Part shown: positions 22,830 through 32,204 of the stretch, one piece after another | Numbering within the stretch: the stretch's first letter is position 1 | Layout: each line of letters starts with the position of its first letter | Source: Dentipellis sp. KUC8613 | Lineage: Eukaryota; Basidiomycota; Agaricomycetes; Russulales; Hericiaceae | Direction of reading: 5' to 3' | Assembly: GCA_002286715.1 (NCBI GenBank) | Contig: NSJX01000061.1 | Span: 78,422-142,421 of the forward strand | DNA: 64,000 bases | Notes under the pieces: generated by a model | The model's database searches: none | Told to the model about the DNA's origin: nothing | The model's input: the letters and a program-made list of their open reading frames with translations, nothing else | Position numbers and translations under genes: made by a program

Positions 22830-23413
22830 TCATTCACATCGGCCCGCAGTCGCTTGCTCTCGAATATGTATTGCCCTCTGAGCAAGCTTGGAATCTCTAA
22901 CACATGATTTTATTTTCATGTCAGATGAAGCTCTATGAGATACACGAGTAGGACCTGCGTCGAAAGTACAGAGTACGACTTGCGACAACGCACCAAACAC
23001 AAGCAAACACGCGTCGACTACGGAGTAAGTGTACGATCCAGCGTTCGACCACGGCGTGCGGAATTTTCCGCGATAACGCCCGTCATACATTTTCAACACG
23101 CATTTCAAGATCTAGACGAAATCAGCAGGCCGAAGAGTCGAAGCGATCGAGCTAGCTCGTATGTGCTCACCTTGACGTCGGACGATGCAATCCCACTATC
23201 GCAATTAATGTGACCCAGTGGGACGACCGTCGACGATTGATAGACGGCCGCTCGCAAGACCGGTCCCAGATCGCGTTCTGCCATAGTGCGTGAGGTAGAA
23301 GAAGGCAGGAGGAAGAGTTGAAGCAAGCTCACCTTGACATCGGACGATACAATCCTACTATCGTGCTCAACCCATCTCTCCAAGAGACGAACGGTCGCGG
23401 GGTTCGATGCCAT
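22830..23413 (-). CDS. Small hypothetical gene with duplicated alternative first exons
   Basis: I do not recognise the product. Exon 1a (23413-23333) starts with ATG and ends VSSDVK at a gtgagc donor. A second possible first exon, from the ATG near 23284 down to 23171, also begins with ATG, ends ASSDVK and uses the same gtgagc donor. Both are phase 0 and can join an exon with its acceptor at 23112 that opens ILKCVLKMYDGRYRGKF and runs to a stop at 22830. The last 37 bases of the two first exons (23171-23207 and 23333-23369) are nearly identical, so they arose by tandem duplication. KMYDG also occurs in member C (SKMYDGPR), which may reflect remote relatedness or chance. Expression is not proven and the 3' part has ordinary composition, so this may be decaying. 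Confidence 0.35.
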
Positions 23414-23646
23414 CTGTCATCACCTCGAGGTCGGATTCCAATCGTGGCTGTAGCGGGCGAATCAGATCGAGAAAGCCACCGACACGAGGCCCGAGCACGT
23501 GGCGCGTGCCCAAGTCGCGCGAGATCCGCCAGCCCGATCGCCCTGCTGGCGCGGCTTGGCGCTTGTCCGGGTCCTCTCAACGACTCCGCTCTTCACGAAC
23601 ACGATCTATCCCCCGAGTCTGAAGCATTAATTCTCTTGTTCTCAAC

Positions 23647-24361
23647 ATGGCCTCCCTCGAAGCTCACGACGTCATCCAGCCAAATCCCTCGCCACTTTTC
23701 AGACGCGCTGTCGTTGCCCATACACGCACAGGTGCCCGCCGAGCTGTACCCGCCCTGCATGTGCGCCGACCGCGCACAGCCGGTAACCAACCCGCCTAAG
23801 CTCAAACTCCACTCAACTGACAACGATCTGTACCGCTCCCCGGTCTCTCCCAGGGATAAGACGAACTCGCATCCGTCCCACCCCCGCTCTTCCCCTACTC
23901 CCACTACACTCTCCTCCTTACTTCGAATACGGCTTCCCGATCACCGAGGCGCAGGTCATCGACTTTTGGCAGCGGCAATAGCCCGACAGCCTGTTCGGCG
24001 CCGGACGGGACCCCTTTTTCGACGGCGCGCTGAACGTGTGCACGTTCACGGCTGCGTGCGAGTACCTCACGAAGGAGACCGGGTGGGTCGTGGTGTCCAA
24101 GTTCGTGTGCAACGCTGCGCCCGACGGCAGACATGTTATTTCGCTGTGTAGCAATTACGACGCGGTGCTCCCGGGTGAGAGGCTCGAGAAGAGACATGTT
24201 GGTGCGTCTTGCGAGTCTGGGCCTTCGTGATCCTGGTTGCGCTGACGATGTGCGTCGGATTTTTTTTATCTCCTGCAGAGAAAATCAGAGAACTGCTCGC
24301 GTTTCCGCCTGGGAGGGACGCGAGATGGTACATCAACGCAGCGGAATGTGAACGGACATGA
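23647..24361 (+). pseudogene. KWY small-protein family member D, pseudogene
   Basis: This is the closest relative of member B but broken. Readable blocks are AQVPAELYPP (exon 1), YFEYGFPITEAQVIDFW, ALNVCTFTAACEYLTKETG, VVSKFVCNAAPDG, ISLCSNYDAV, and the C-terminal exon 24279-24361 with KIRELLAFPPGRDARWYINA ending ECERT. Lesions are an in-frame TAG at 23979-23981, where member B has a Glu codon before PDS; a frame change between the ATG at 23647 and the AQVPAELYPP block; and another between ELASVPPPLFPY and the FEYGF block. The intron 2 splice sites are still intact and in the same phase. Similarity to B in both exons and intron placement suggests a recent duplication. No restored product should be assumed. 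Confidence 0.75.
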
Positions 24362-25047
24362 GTACCGGTGCGCTGGTATCACGAGCGCAACGTTCACCCT
24401 ATATCTCATGACCGAGACCGACACCAAGACCAAGACCAAGGCCAACTGGCACTCCTACTGTCACTGTTCGTGTCAATCTGATCAAGTCACAGTACTAGGC
24501 TCACGTTCCATACATACATACATATGTGGTCTCGGACGTTTGGGACCGGCACCAGGGTGGTGTCGCGTCGTCCGGCGCCTGCATCCCGCGAGGCAGACAA
24601 GTATTTACTTTATTTATCCAATACGGTCATGATATCGCTATCGTGAGGTCAGGAAACTTGATTGCAAACAGTCACATGCACGGTTGGCGTTAAATGTTGA
24701 ACGCTGATCACGAAGCTTGAAGGGACGCACACCAACGCAGGCTCCTCCTGCCCATCCGTCGCTGTCGGGTAAGGGCCGGAATACTATGGCACGAGGAGGA
24801 GGACAGTGACTTTGACGCGGCGTGTATACATATTGTTGTGCGAATATGTAACCCAGATGTACTGAGGTGCCGACGCAGGCGTCAGCGGAGACTTCGAGGT
24901 GCCAGGAAGGCAAAATAAATAAATAAAGAACAAGTGTTACATATGGGAAACGCGTGGTTCGACGTATACAAACCCATCAAGACCTGCTGGTCATCGCAGC
25001 CTCTCTTCAACCCCGGTCAAAGGCTGTCGCGTCTTCCACTTTTGGGC
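24362..25047. other. Intergenic region between KWY members D and E
   Basis: About 0.7 kb. It contains a short accAagacCaag-type repeat near 24420-24450 and A-rich aataaataaa near 24915. No gene is supported. It should hold the promoter of member E. Confidence 0.45.
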
Positions 25048-25955
25048 ATGGCTTTCGAGTCTCTCACTCCTGATCAAAGCATCCCACCAGATTCGAACCA
25101 GCCCAGTCTCCCTGTCGACACCAGTGCTCATTCCTCCAACACGGATGCTGTTACTCCCAACAGCTCAAAGGCCATTTCGCGGCCGCGTCAAATAACGCTC
25201 CTTGCAGTCACCAACTACTCTGAGGCCACCATCCGCGACCTGCTGCCCATCTCTCTCTATCCTCCATCCATGCGCCCCGACAATGTTCCCAAATTCCCAG
25301 TGAGCGCACATCTTCTCTCCCTCATCAACTGCCAGTGGGGCATCACATTGACCGCACTGCACCCAATACACCGGCAGACAGAGGACGAGCTGCGATCCAC
25401 CAAGTCCTTCCTCAACCTCCCCGAATGCCTCATGCCCGCGTCGTACTCCAAGCCGCCACACCTCGACTACGGCTGCCGCATCTCGGACGACCAGCTGATC
25501 GCCTTTTCGCGCCTCGACGACGCCGCGCGCGGCCGGAGCCCTGATCCCGAGCCCTTCACTCCCGGGGGCACGCTGAAAATACACACGTTCAAAGCCGCAG
25601 AACGCTACCTCTCTGCTGCGGTCGGCTGTCGCGTGGCCTTTCGCGATGTGTGGAACGCAGCGCCCGGGCTCGGAGTGGGCGAGGGGTACGTCATGGCGTT
25701 CTGCGATAATTACCACGCGCGGACGTGCTCGCGGGTGATCAGGATCGAACATGCGCGTACGTGTCCCAATCCGAGTCCATTGTCCCGTGCTGGGTCTTCA
25801 ACTTGAAGTGGGCTTACATGTGCTATTTGATTGTTGGATGTACAGTGAAGCTCGCAGAGCTCCTCGGCTTCCCGCTTGGTACCATGCCGAGGTGGTACAT
25901 TAATGCAGTCGAGCATACATGGGAGCTCTACGAACCGCGCTTGGGTGGATACTAA
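25048..25955 (+). CDS. KWY small-protein family member E
   Basis: Exons 25048-25299, 25378-25756 and 25846-25955 give 246 residues. Intron 1 is phase 0 and 78 bp with no stop, so the unspliced frame also stays open; intron 2 is phase 1. Exon 1 is longer than in member B, with Ser/Pro/Thr-rich lead sequence, and ends YPPSMRPDNVPKFP. Exon 2 is exactly 379 nt, as in B. It has HLDYGCRISDDQLIAF, TLKIHTFKAAERYLSAAVG, VAFRDVWNAAPG and VMAFCDNYHA. Exon 3 has KLAELLGFPLGTMPRWYINA and a short extra tail ending RLGGY. No signal peptide, membrane helix or known domain was recognised. An in-frame start further upstream (about 24940) is possible but would add residues unlike the family. Confidence 0.72.
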
Positions 25956-26779
25956 GTGATAGGCCCGAGCCTCTGAGGACCGCCGGGTTGAGTGCCTATT
26001 GCGCTGCCTGTGCGACTGCGGGGCGTAGTTACGGGCAGAAATGTGCTACCCGCTTTGTCTGCCCCTCACTGAGACAGCTAATATTACACTAGATCTGATT
26101 GATCGGAAGCTTGAGAGTCTACAGGCAGCGCTAGCGGCGCTCGACAACATAAATATTCCTAGCATTACAGGCGACTCGTATTGGCAACCCATTGATGCCC
26201 TCAGATGCAACCAACCCAACTCCTCCGACATCATAATCTCGGTTCGAATCTTGATCCGACCCAACCCGTTACCCAACCCATGGGCACCTCTGCACTTTCT
26301 TCGTTTCTGCGCTCAACACAGTCATCTTCTAGTATCGTGTGCGCTGTGGGCGATGGCTCTTCTCCTACGAAAGGCGCTGGTGAAGGGAGGCATGCATCCG
26401 GGGCCGGCGGAGGACGAGGGAGGGCGCGCGTGAGAGAGGAATGCCATGCGAGTGCGAGACGACGGGAACGGGCGAGAGGGACGACAGCTTACTGTGGCTC
26501 AGATTATGGCAAATGCATGCAGAGGCAGATGCGGCAGGCGCGGGACACGCACATGGGATGCGTCGAGAAGGTGTGTATCACGCATACGCACTGGCATGAT
26601 GAGTACCCGCACGACGGTCGGAGGAAGAGAGAGAGGAGGTGACGGCAATTCTTTCACACTCGGAGACATTCGCATTAGTCCGAACTCGTCAGTTCAAGCC
26701 TTAGCTAGATTCAAAATTCATCAGATTCACAGGGTCGATATCGATAAATGCTTGTACCAAGTCTAACACCCAAACGAAT
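25956..26779. other. Intergenic region between KWY members E and F
   Basis: About 0.8 kb between convergent genes. A 130-codon plus-strand frame at 26041-26433 has no family resemblance and no splice context. A short CAACCCAA-type run lies near 26205-26280. Nothing else was seen. Confidence 0.45.
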
Positions 26780-27560
26780 CTAGTCCAACGGACGATTGTT
26801 CCATCCGTATCTCACACCGTTGATATACCATTTCGGCACCGCATCCGCAGGGAGCTGCAGGAGTTCCCTCAATTTTGCTGCAAAGAACAGACGCAATCAG
26901 CCTGAGATTCCGGAGCCCTGTAGCTAGCTATCTATCACATGGACATACCTACGTGGCTCTTCTTGAGGTCCCGGTAGTACAACACCGCATCGTAATTATT
27001 GAAAAACGAAAAAACCTGCCCGCCCGGCGGATCCACGGCACAGCTCGCGGACATGCCGCCGAGCTGGTCCCGTTCGGCATTCCACACATACTTGAAGTCG
27101 ACCTCGCACCCTATCTGCTGCCCGACGTATCTGCATGCACACTGGATCGTGCGCCACTTCATGGTGCCGTCGGAGAGGAGCGTGTCGGTCTGCGTGGGCG
27201 CCCAAAGGAGCGAGAATGCGATGGTCTGATCTCTGGTGACGGGAAAGCCAAAGTCGAGACACGGGGGCTCCCAGAAAACCCCGGGGACGAGGCTGGAGGG
27301 CAAGTCTATGAATGGCTGTACTGCTGATAGTTCCGATTCCCATTCTGTCTATCCATAGCAACCATGCTGAGTGATTGTGATGTGCCAGAATTTCAGTAAG
27401 ATGAATGACTTACTCGGCTTTTGGGGCGGCTGTCGGGACGCATGAGCAGGGGATACAGCGCCACAGGGAGCTCGGCGCGGATCGCGGCCTCTTTGCGACC
27501 CACGAGTTGCTGTGAAGAGCTTGGTCGCGCTGTTTGATCAGGCGTTACTGCTGAAGGCAT
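26780..27560 (-). CDS. KWY small-protein family member F
   Basis: Exons in transcript order are 27560-27414, 27348-26949 and 26877-26780, giving 214 residues with phases 0 and 1, as in B and E. Exon 1 starts MPSAVTPDQTARP and ends ALYPLLMRPDSRPKSR at a consensus gtaagt donor. Exon 2 has LDFGFPVTRDQTIAFSLL, WRTIQCACRYVGQQIGCEV, DFKYVWNAERD, a 20-residue insertion compared with B, and VFSFFNNYDAV. Exon 3 is KLRELLQLPADAVPKWYING and ends NNRPLD. The pairing of conserved hydrophobic blocks with an invariant YVWNA-type block argues for one folded domain. The function is unknown. Confidence 0.72.
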
Positions 27561-28214
27561 GCTCAGTGCAGGAGTGGTCGAGCGCCAGCAGAGCGAACTC
27601 GCGAGTCGCGCCTCGTGTTCGGGTCGCGTGACACATCAGTCCGAGTCGAAGTTTGTTCTTTCACTGAGATTCATTCATCTCCACCTTCAAGTCAAACGAA
27701 GAGGGAGATGTATGCATGTCATGACAGAACATTCGGCCGAATATCGAGTCGCTCAAAGAATGCAACGACCACGTTACTACCATTTCCGACACTCGTCCCG
27801 GAATTTAGGATGACCGTCTACACCTGCACGTTATCGTGCGCGTATCCCCGACTTGCGAATCCGCGCACGCCAGCGGGTCAAACGATGTTGCACGTCTGTG
27901 CCACCCCACTCTCTACAGGGACCACGCTGATAGTTTCAAGGTAAAGTCTCCCCACTATTCCAGCGAGGTGAATCAGCCTGACGCCATGGCCACCACGCCA
28001 TCCCGCCCTAGACTTGCAAGAAAGAACCCTGCCGCCGCGCTCCCCCGATCGCCATCTCCTGCCACGCCTTGGCCGGATTCGCCGCCCGGTCCTCTGGCGC
28101 GTCCCGCGTCCCGCGTCCCTCGCAATACATGGCAAAATTCATGCCGCGCGTGACTCCTATGCGGTCTTCGGCCTCTGGTGATCGTGCATGACGGCGAGCT
28201 GGCGAGCGCCTCGT
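27561..28214. other. Intergenic region
   Basis: About 0.65 kb between member F and the kinase remnant. The section 27985-28160 is GC-rich and Pro/Ala-coding in several frames and may be the decayed N-terminal part of the kinase remnant, but I could not align it. Confidence 0.4.
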
Positions 28215-28576
28215 CCTGGCAAGCAAGCGGGCTGTCCAGCGCCTGATGAAGTACGTAGCCGGCGAGGTGTGCCCCGAGTCGCTCACGGACGACGAGTGCG
28301 ACGCGCTCTACAAGGCGGTCGACGTGCTGCATCGCGCGGGGTACGTGCACGGGGATATCCATGCGCCGAATGTGCCAGTTCTCTCTGAGGCATTGGGGCG
28401 TGAAGATTATCGATCTTGATTGGGCAGGGAGGGAGTGGGACGTGGTGTATCCTGCGAATTTGACGGAGGGGCTGGTGTCGCATCCGGAGGTGGATCCGGC
28501 GTCGCAGAGGACGCTGGTTGCGACTAGGAAGGAGCATGACCGGTTCATGCTGCGGCGGCTTTTGTCTGAGGCGTGA
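28215..28576 (+). pseudogene. Protein-kinase-like remnant, C-lobe only, frameshifted
   Basis: One frame reads RLMKYVAGEVCPE, then ALYKAVDVLHRAGYVHGDIH with APNV, which is the HGDIxxxN catalytic loop of the small fungal kinase-like proteins. It then runs to a stop. The next frame carries WGVKIIDLDWAGREWDVVYP, the metal-binding segment with DWAG in place of DFG, and continues to EHDRFMLRRLLSEA and a natural stop at 28576. The change of frame falls at about 28365-28395 with no room for an intron. The N-lobe is not identifiable. These features fit a pseudogene of the basidiomycete kinase group that is related to APH and FunK1 folds. Confidence 0.65.
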
Positions 28577-29344
28577 GTGAAGGCGTGGTGTATAGTTGCG
28601 TTCGAGGTCATATCTGTTTTGTTGTCGAGGCCGCGCGTATATTCGCGAGGCTCGTAAATTATAATATTTAGAAGTGCGATCAGTTGATAGTGTGATAGCT
28701 CGGCTACAGAAATTATGTCTACGGTGCGATGAGACAGAGATACACCATGGTGCTCAATCGGATGACGTACCGCGGATTGATGGTGTTGCCTCCTGTCGTC
28801 ACGGTGTCGTCGTCTCCGGCATGGTCTGCTTCATATGGGCCTTCCACCATCTCGACCGGGGCTATCTGTATACGAGCGTGAGTATTACGGTGATGCAGCG
28901 TTGCCGAATGTGCGACTCACGTTCTTTCGTCGCATACACCGGGTTGTTGCGTCGACCAGCTTCGAAATCTACATAACGAAGACTGAGAGGATGAAGTGAC
29001 CGTGCTACACAAGCGTTAGGTCGTTCCATGATGCATTTGTCCCGCCAAGAATCTGTGTGGTGCAAGGACCGTAGAACATGGCATCATCGAGGATAGTCAG
29101 TCGAACTATATCGATCGCATCGAGTCTCGGAATGTGTATCGTCCGTCGTCTAGTGCAGTCGTAGCGTTGGCTTGTCTAAGTCGCTAATTTTTGATTTTCG
29201 CATCCTCATTCGGGGACTCGGTCCTCTGGGCAGCAGCGATCGCTTCGTGAGATGCTGACGAATAATGAGGACAGGGGTCGGCAGTGTGGAAAAGAAGATA
29301 GAACAGACACTGACCGAGCCACGGATTGGCAAATTGGTCAACGC
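28577..29344. other. Intergenic region
   Basis: About 0.77 kb. No convincing frame, RNA gene or repeat was recognised. Confidence 0.45.
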
Positions 29345-29700
29345 AGTCTTCCTCGTGCCGGACCCGGGGACGCGCCGGGGGATGATGACGTGCACGACTC
29401 GATCGTCATCGTGGTTGTTGGGAAAGACTTCAGTGAGGTCCATCATGAAGGCAAGCGGAGTCGCGTGCTCTGTCAACCAGACCGAGCGGTCACAAGTCTG
29501 AGAGTTGAAGTCAACTTGTCTCTCAGGCGGCTTTGACCTCTTCAGTCGGACATCAGAGCGTGCTAGTCAAAGGGCAGCCTACTGACTTACCTGGTACATC
29601 ATAAACGGATCATGCCCGAGGCGACTCGCTATCTCGTCAGCCAGGGTCTCGCAAGTATACGGAGACCCTAACGAAGCCCGTAGAACGACGTCCCAGCGAG
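29345..29700 (-). pseudogene. Possible Crinkler-like N-terminal domain fragment
   Basis: Two minus-strand pieces could be exons. One (about 29690-29592) reads SPYTCETLADEIASRLGHDP and ends MMYQ at a gtaagt donor. The other (about 29480-29345) reads TEHATPLAFMMDLTEVFPNN and then VVHVIIPRRVPG. The order of an amphipathic segment, L(T/S)xVFP, then a VHVIIPR strand resembles the ubiquitin-like head of fungal CRN-type proteins (LSxVF...LHIIVxxP). No nuclease or kinase part follows. The match rests on a short motif and could be coincidence. Confidence 0.22.
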
Positions 29701-30098
29701 TCTTCGACTCTTAAAGATCGTGATCAGTCGACATCGGTGCCAGTTTTCATGTTGAGGTACAAAAAACAAAGATTCCGCTGCCGAGGACAGTGGTCATCGA
29801 CAAACCATAGTCGTTTCGATGTTGTTCAAAAGTCCGAGTACTAAGAAGTGTTGTTGATCTTTGTTTGCTGCAGTGTGATCTATAGACGCCGAAACGGGTC
29901 GGACGGGCCGCACGTTCACTCGAGAGACCTCCATCATCTCTACATTCTCTATGCACTCGGTTCTTGGAGACATTCTGCTGTGACTCGGAAGGACAACCTT
30001 ACTGACATCGACATATTGTGAGTCTGCCACGTAGAAGATGGTTCTTTCCTTGAGTGGCTGACGCACCACGCTTCGTCATAGTCTGTATCAGCTCTTAG
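29701..30098. other. Intergenic region upstream of the APH-like gene
   Basis: About 0.4 kb; presumably the promoter of the gene at 30099. No gene is supported. Confidence 0.45.
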
Positions 30099-31064
30099 AT
30101 GACTGTAGAAAATGCGGTTGAGCCTACGGTCTCCAGCGCCACTTACCGACCCGTTCTCCAGCCTCGAGAACCAGATCATCGCAACGATGATTTGAACAAG
30201 CCTCGCCACCCTCCATTTAGACCGCGTGGAAAAGATTGGTTCAAATGGAAAGCCATCCGTCTCCGGCAATACGTGTGTCGCGTCATATATCCTCGCACAT
30301 TCAGTCTCGGAGACTGCTCGTTCCGAATTGGGCCACACACGGTGCTCAAACGCGGATTGGACATCACCGAAGGAGAGGCAGAGGCGATGCGCTTCGTCGC
30401 CGCACATACCACTATCCCCGTTCCCCGAGTCCACCGCTCGTACACGATTGCCGGGATGGTGCACATCGAGATGGACTACGTCAAGGGCGAGTGCCCGATC
30501 TCAATCTGGAATCATATCTCTCCAGAGGAGAAGAAACAACTGATGACGGAGCTCGAGGGCTATGTGAAGCAGCTTCGTACGCTCCCGCCACCTTACCCTG
30601 AGGCCGTCTGTGCTGTCAACGGCGCGTCTGCGCACGACCATCGTTTTGGTCTTCACGTCGCCGGGCCATTCCTCACACACGATGAATTCCACCGCTTCCT
30701 CCGACTGGATAGCGACCTTGATTCTTGGAATGAGGAAGAATGCAAGGAGGTTTACCTTGCACATTCGAAGAAGTACGCGTCGAAATTCACCCATGGCGAT
30801 CTCGCGCCTCGGAATGTCCTCGTCCGGGACGGGCACATCGTAGCAATTCTCGATTGGGACAGTGCTGGGTGGCGGCCGGAGTATTGGGAGGTGACCAAGG
30901 AGCGTTACTCAGATTTGGGGACGCCGGAGGAGTGGCACGAGGCGGTGCGACGCGGGGTGGGGCAGAATTACGAGCTTGAACTGGCGGCGGAGAGACATTT
31001 ATACTGCCCAGGTGCGTTTACGGAATTTCCTACGAGTCCTAAGAGATCCATGATGCTGGCGTGA
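30099..31064 (+). CDS. APH/ChoK-fold kinase-like protein
   Basis: A single 321-codon exon. The catalytic loop is FTHGDLAPRNVLVRDG at about residues 233-248 (HGDxxxxN form) and the metal-binding segment is AILDWDSAGWRPEYWE at about 253-268, both hallmarks of the APH family (PF01636 type). Upstream, SFRIGPHTVLKRGLDITEGE supplies the nucleotide-binding strand and lysine, AMRFVAAHTTIPVPRVH the following helix, and GMVHIEMDYVKGE the hinge. In filamentous fungi such proteins are abundant and mostly have unknown small-molecule or protein substrates; antibiotic resistance is not implied. All key residues are present, so activity is plausible. The C-terminal 20 residues (GAFTEFPTSPKRS) are atypical and could be intron read-through after LYCP, where a gtgcgt donor lies. 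Confidence 0.85.
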   Translation: MTVENAVEPTVSSATYRPVLQPREPDHRNDDLNKPRHPPFRPRGKDWFKWKAIRLRQYVCRVIYPRTFSLGDCSFRIGPHTVLKRGLDITEGEAEAMRFVAAHTTIPVPRVHRSYTIAGMVHIEMDYVKGECPISIWNHISPEEKKQLMTELEGYVKQLRTLPPPYPEAVCAVNGASAHDHRFGLHVAGPFLTHDEFHRFLRLDSDLDSWNEEECKEVYLAHSKKYASKFTHGDLAPRNVLVRDGHIVAILDWDSAGWRPEYWEVTKERYSDLGTPEEWHEAVRRGVGQNYELELAAERHLYCPGAFTEFPTSPKRSMMLA

Positions 31065-31331
31065 TGTGTCAACAGTGAGTTGTATCTCCTTCAGTGCTGC
31101 CCAGAACTACACGCTGACAGTGGATTTGATGTTGCTCTGCGATCTATTGTTTGGGATAAGCCCTCAAACTGCGAGCATGAGTCTCAAACTTGTGCGGCTT
31201 CGATACCCATATACTACAATCTGATACCAACTCAAGCGATTCTCCCACATCCCTAGATGTATCATACAGACCGTACGTACTCAGAACGAAGTTTCCGATC
31301 GTCACGATGTGCTGAGTACTTGACTTCGCCT
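31065..31331. other. Spacer between convergent genes
   Basis: About 270 bp between the APH-like stop and the end of the DUF6914-like gene; it probably holds both 3' ends. Confidence 0.4.
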
Positions 31332-31971
31332 TTAGTCCAGCTTAGCACGCATGTCAATCATCGGTATGGTACTCTTCTTCGTAATATTCATACGCTGCGT
31401 CATGATCTGCTCCATCACCTCACCCGCTTCATGAATCGCCCTGCTCTCCGATTCCTTCGCATTTGGGACGCTCAATGCAACAATCTGTTCAGCAATCAAC
31501 GTATCTATCACCCGCAAGAGCCACGTCCTGCAGCTTAAGTCCGGGACACTGTGATCTATCCGAATGCTTGCGACGGCGGCTGAAATCCGTTGCATGTTGG
31601 CTTCATGATCGCTCGCCTTGAACTTGCCAAGCGTGAAGCGGGCTATGAGACTGAGACTGCAAACATGTTCACCTTGCCGAAGTCCATGTACCACGGCACG
31701 AGTCCCCTCTGGCGCTAGCTTGGTTGGTGAGGTGCCACCTGTCCGAGTCGGGGATGAGGGCCGTCTCTTGCTCAGTATTGGGGCGATCCTTTGGAGAAAG
31801 GACAAGGGCCCAGTGATATCCTATGTTGCCCGGTCCGCAATCGACCCGAGCCGGTGCCGTATATAAGAAATGAGAAGCAGCGGGCCATGGGAACGCACCA
31901 GGCTGATCATAGCGATGGTTCAGAGTCAAATGGAGGCGCTCTTTTTCGCCGCCGAACATGGACGAAACCAT
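31332..31971 (-). CDS. DUF6914-like protein, frame change in the middle
   Basis: The 5' frame (from the ATG at 31971) reads MVSSMFGGEKERLHL and then GPGNIGYHWALVLSPKD, a pattern of the fungal DUF6914-type family (YHWALLVSPK). The 3' frame down to 31332 reads GTRAVVHGLRQGEHVCSLSL, then IARFTLGKF and DLSCRTWLLRVIDTLIA, matching the later family blocks (LLxRxLIGK, NCRxWVxDAL). The two frames differ by one base over about 31700-31800. No intron with good GT-AG ends fits cleanly, so either an intron is hidden there or a one-base indel has broken the gene. The role of the family is unknown. The family name is from memory of its motifs and is tentative. Confidence 0.45.
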
Positions 31972-32204
31972 GCTGGAAAGATACCACACTACGCTTATAT
32001 CTATGATATTGAAGTCCGATATCAAGGTCAGCTTCCCACGCATACATGCATATGTAATTATTCAAGGCGTGGGCGGGATGAGGCGCGTGTTCAGACGTTG
32101 GTTGAAGCTGAACAGTAGAACCACCACTTTTACTCACAATACTCAACTCTTGTCGAATCTGTCCGTTTCCGCATCACCTCTCACGCAACATCATCACACG
32201 CATC

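Noticed and set aside
23318..24151. 277-codon frame overlapping the KWY pseudogene D
   Set aside because: Only about 20 residues (AQVPAELYPP region) match the family; the rest reads exon 2 in the wrong frame.
30099..31064. Antibiotic-resistance role for the APH-fold gene
   Set aside because: The fold is widespread in fungi with other substrates; nothing in the sequence points to aminoglycosides.
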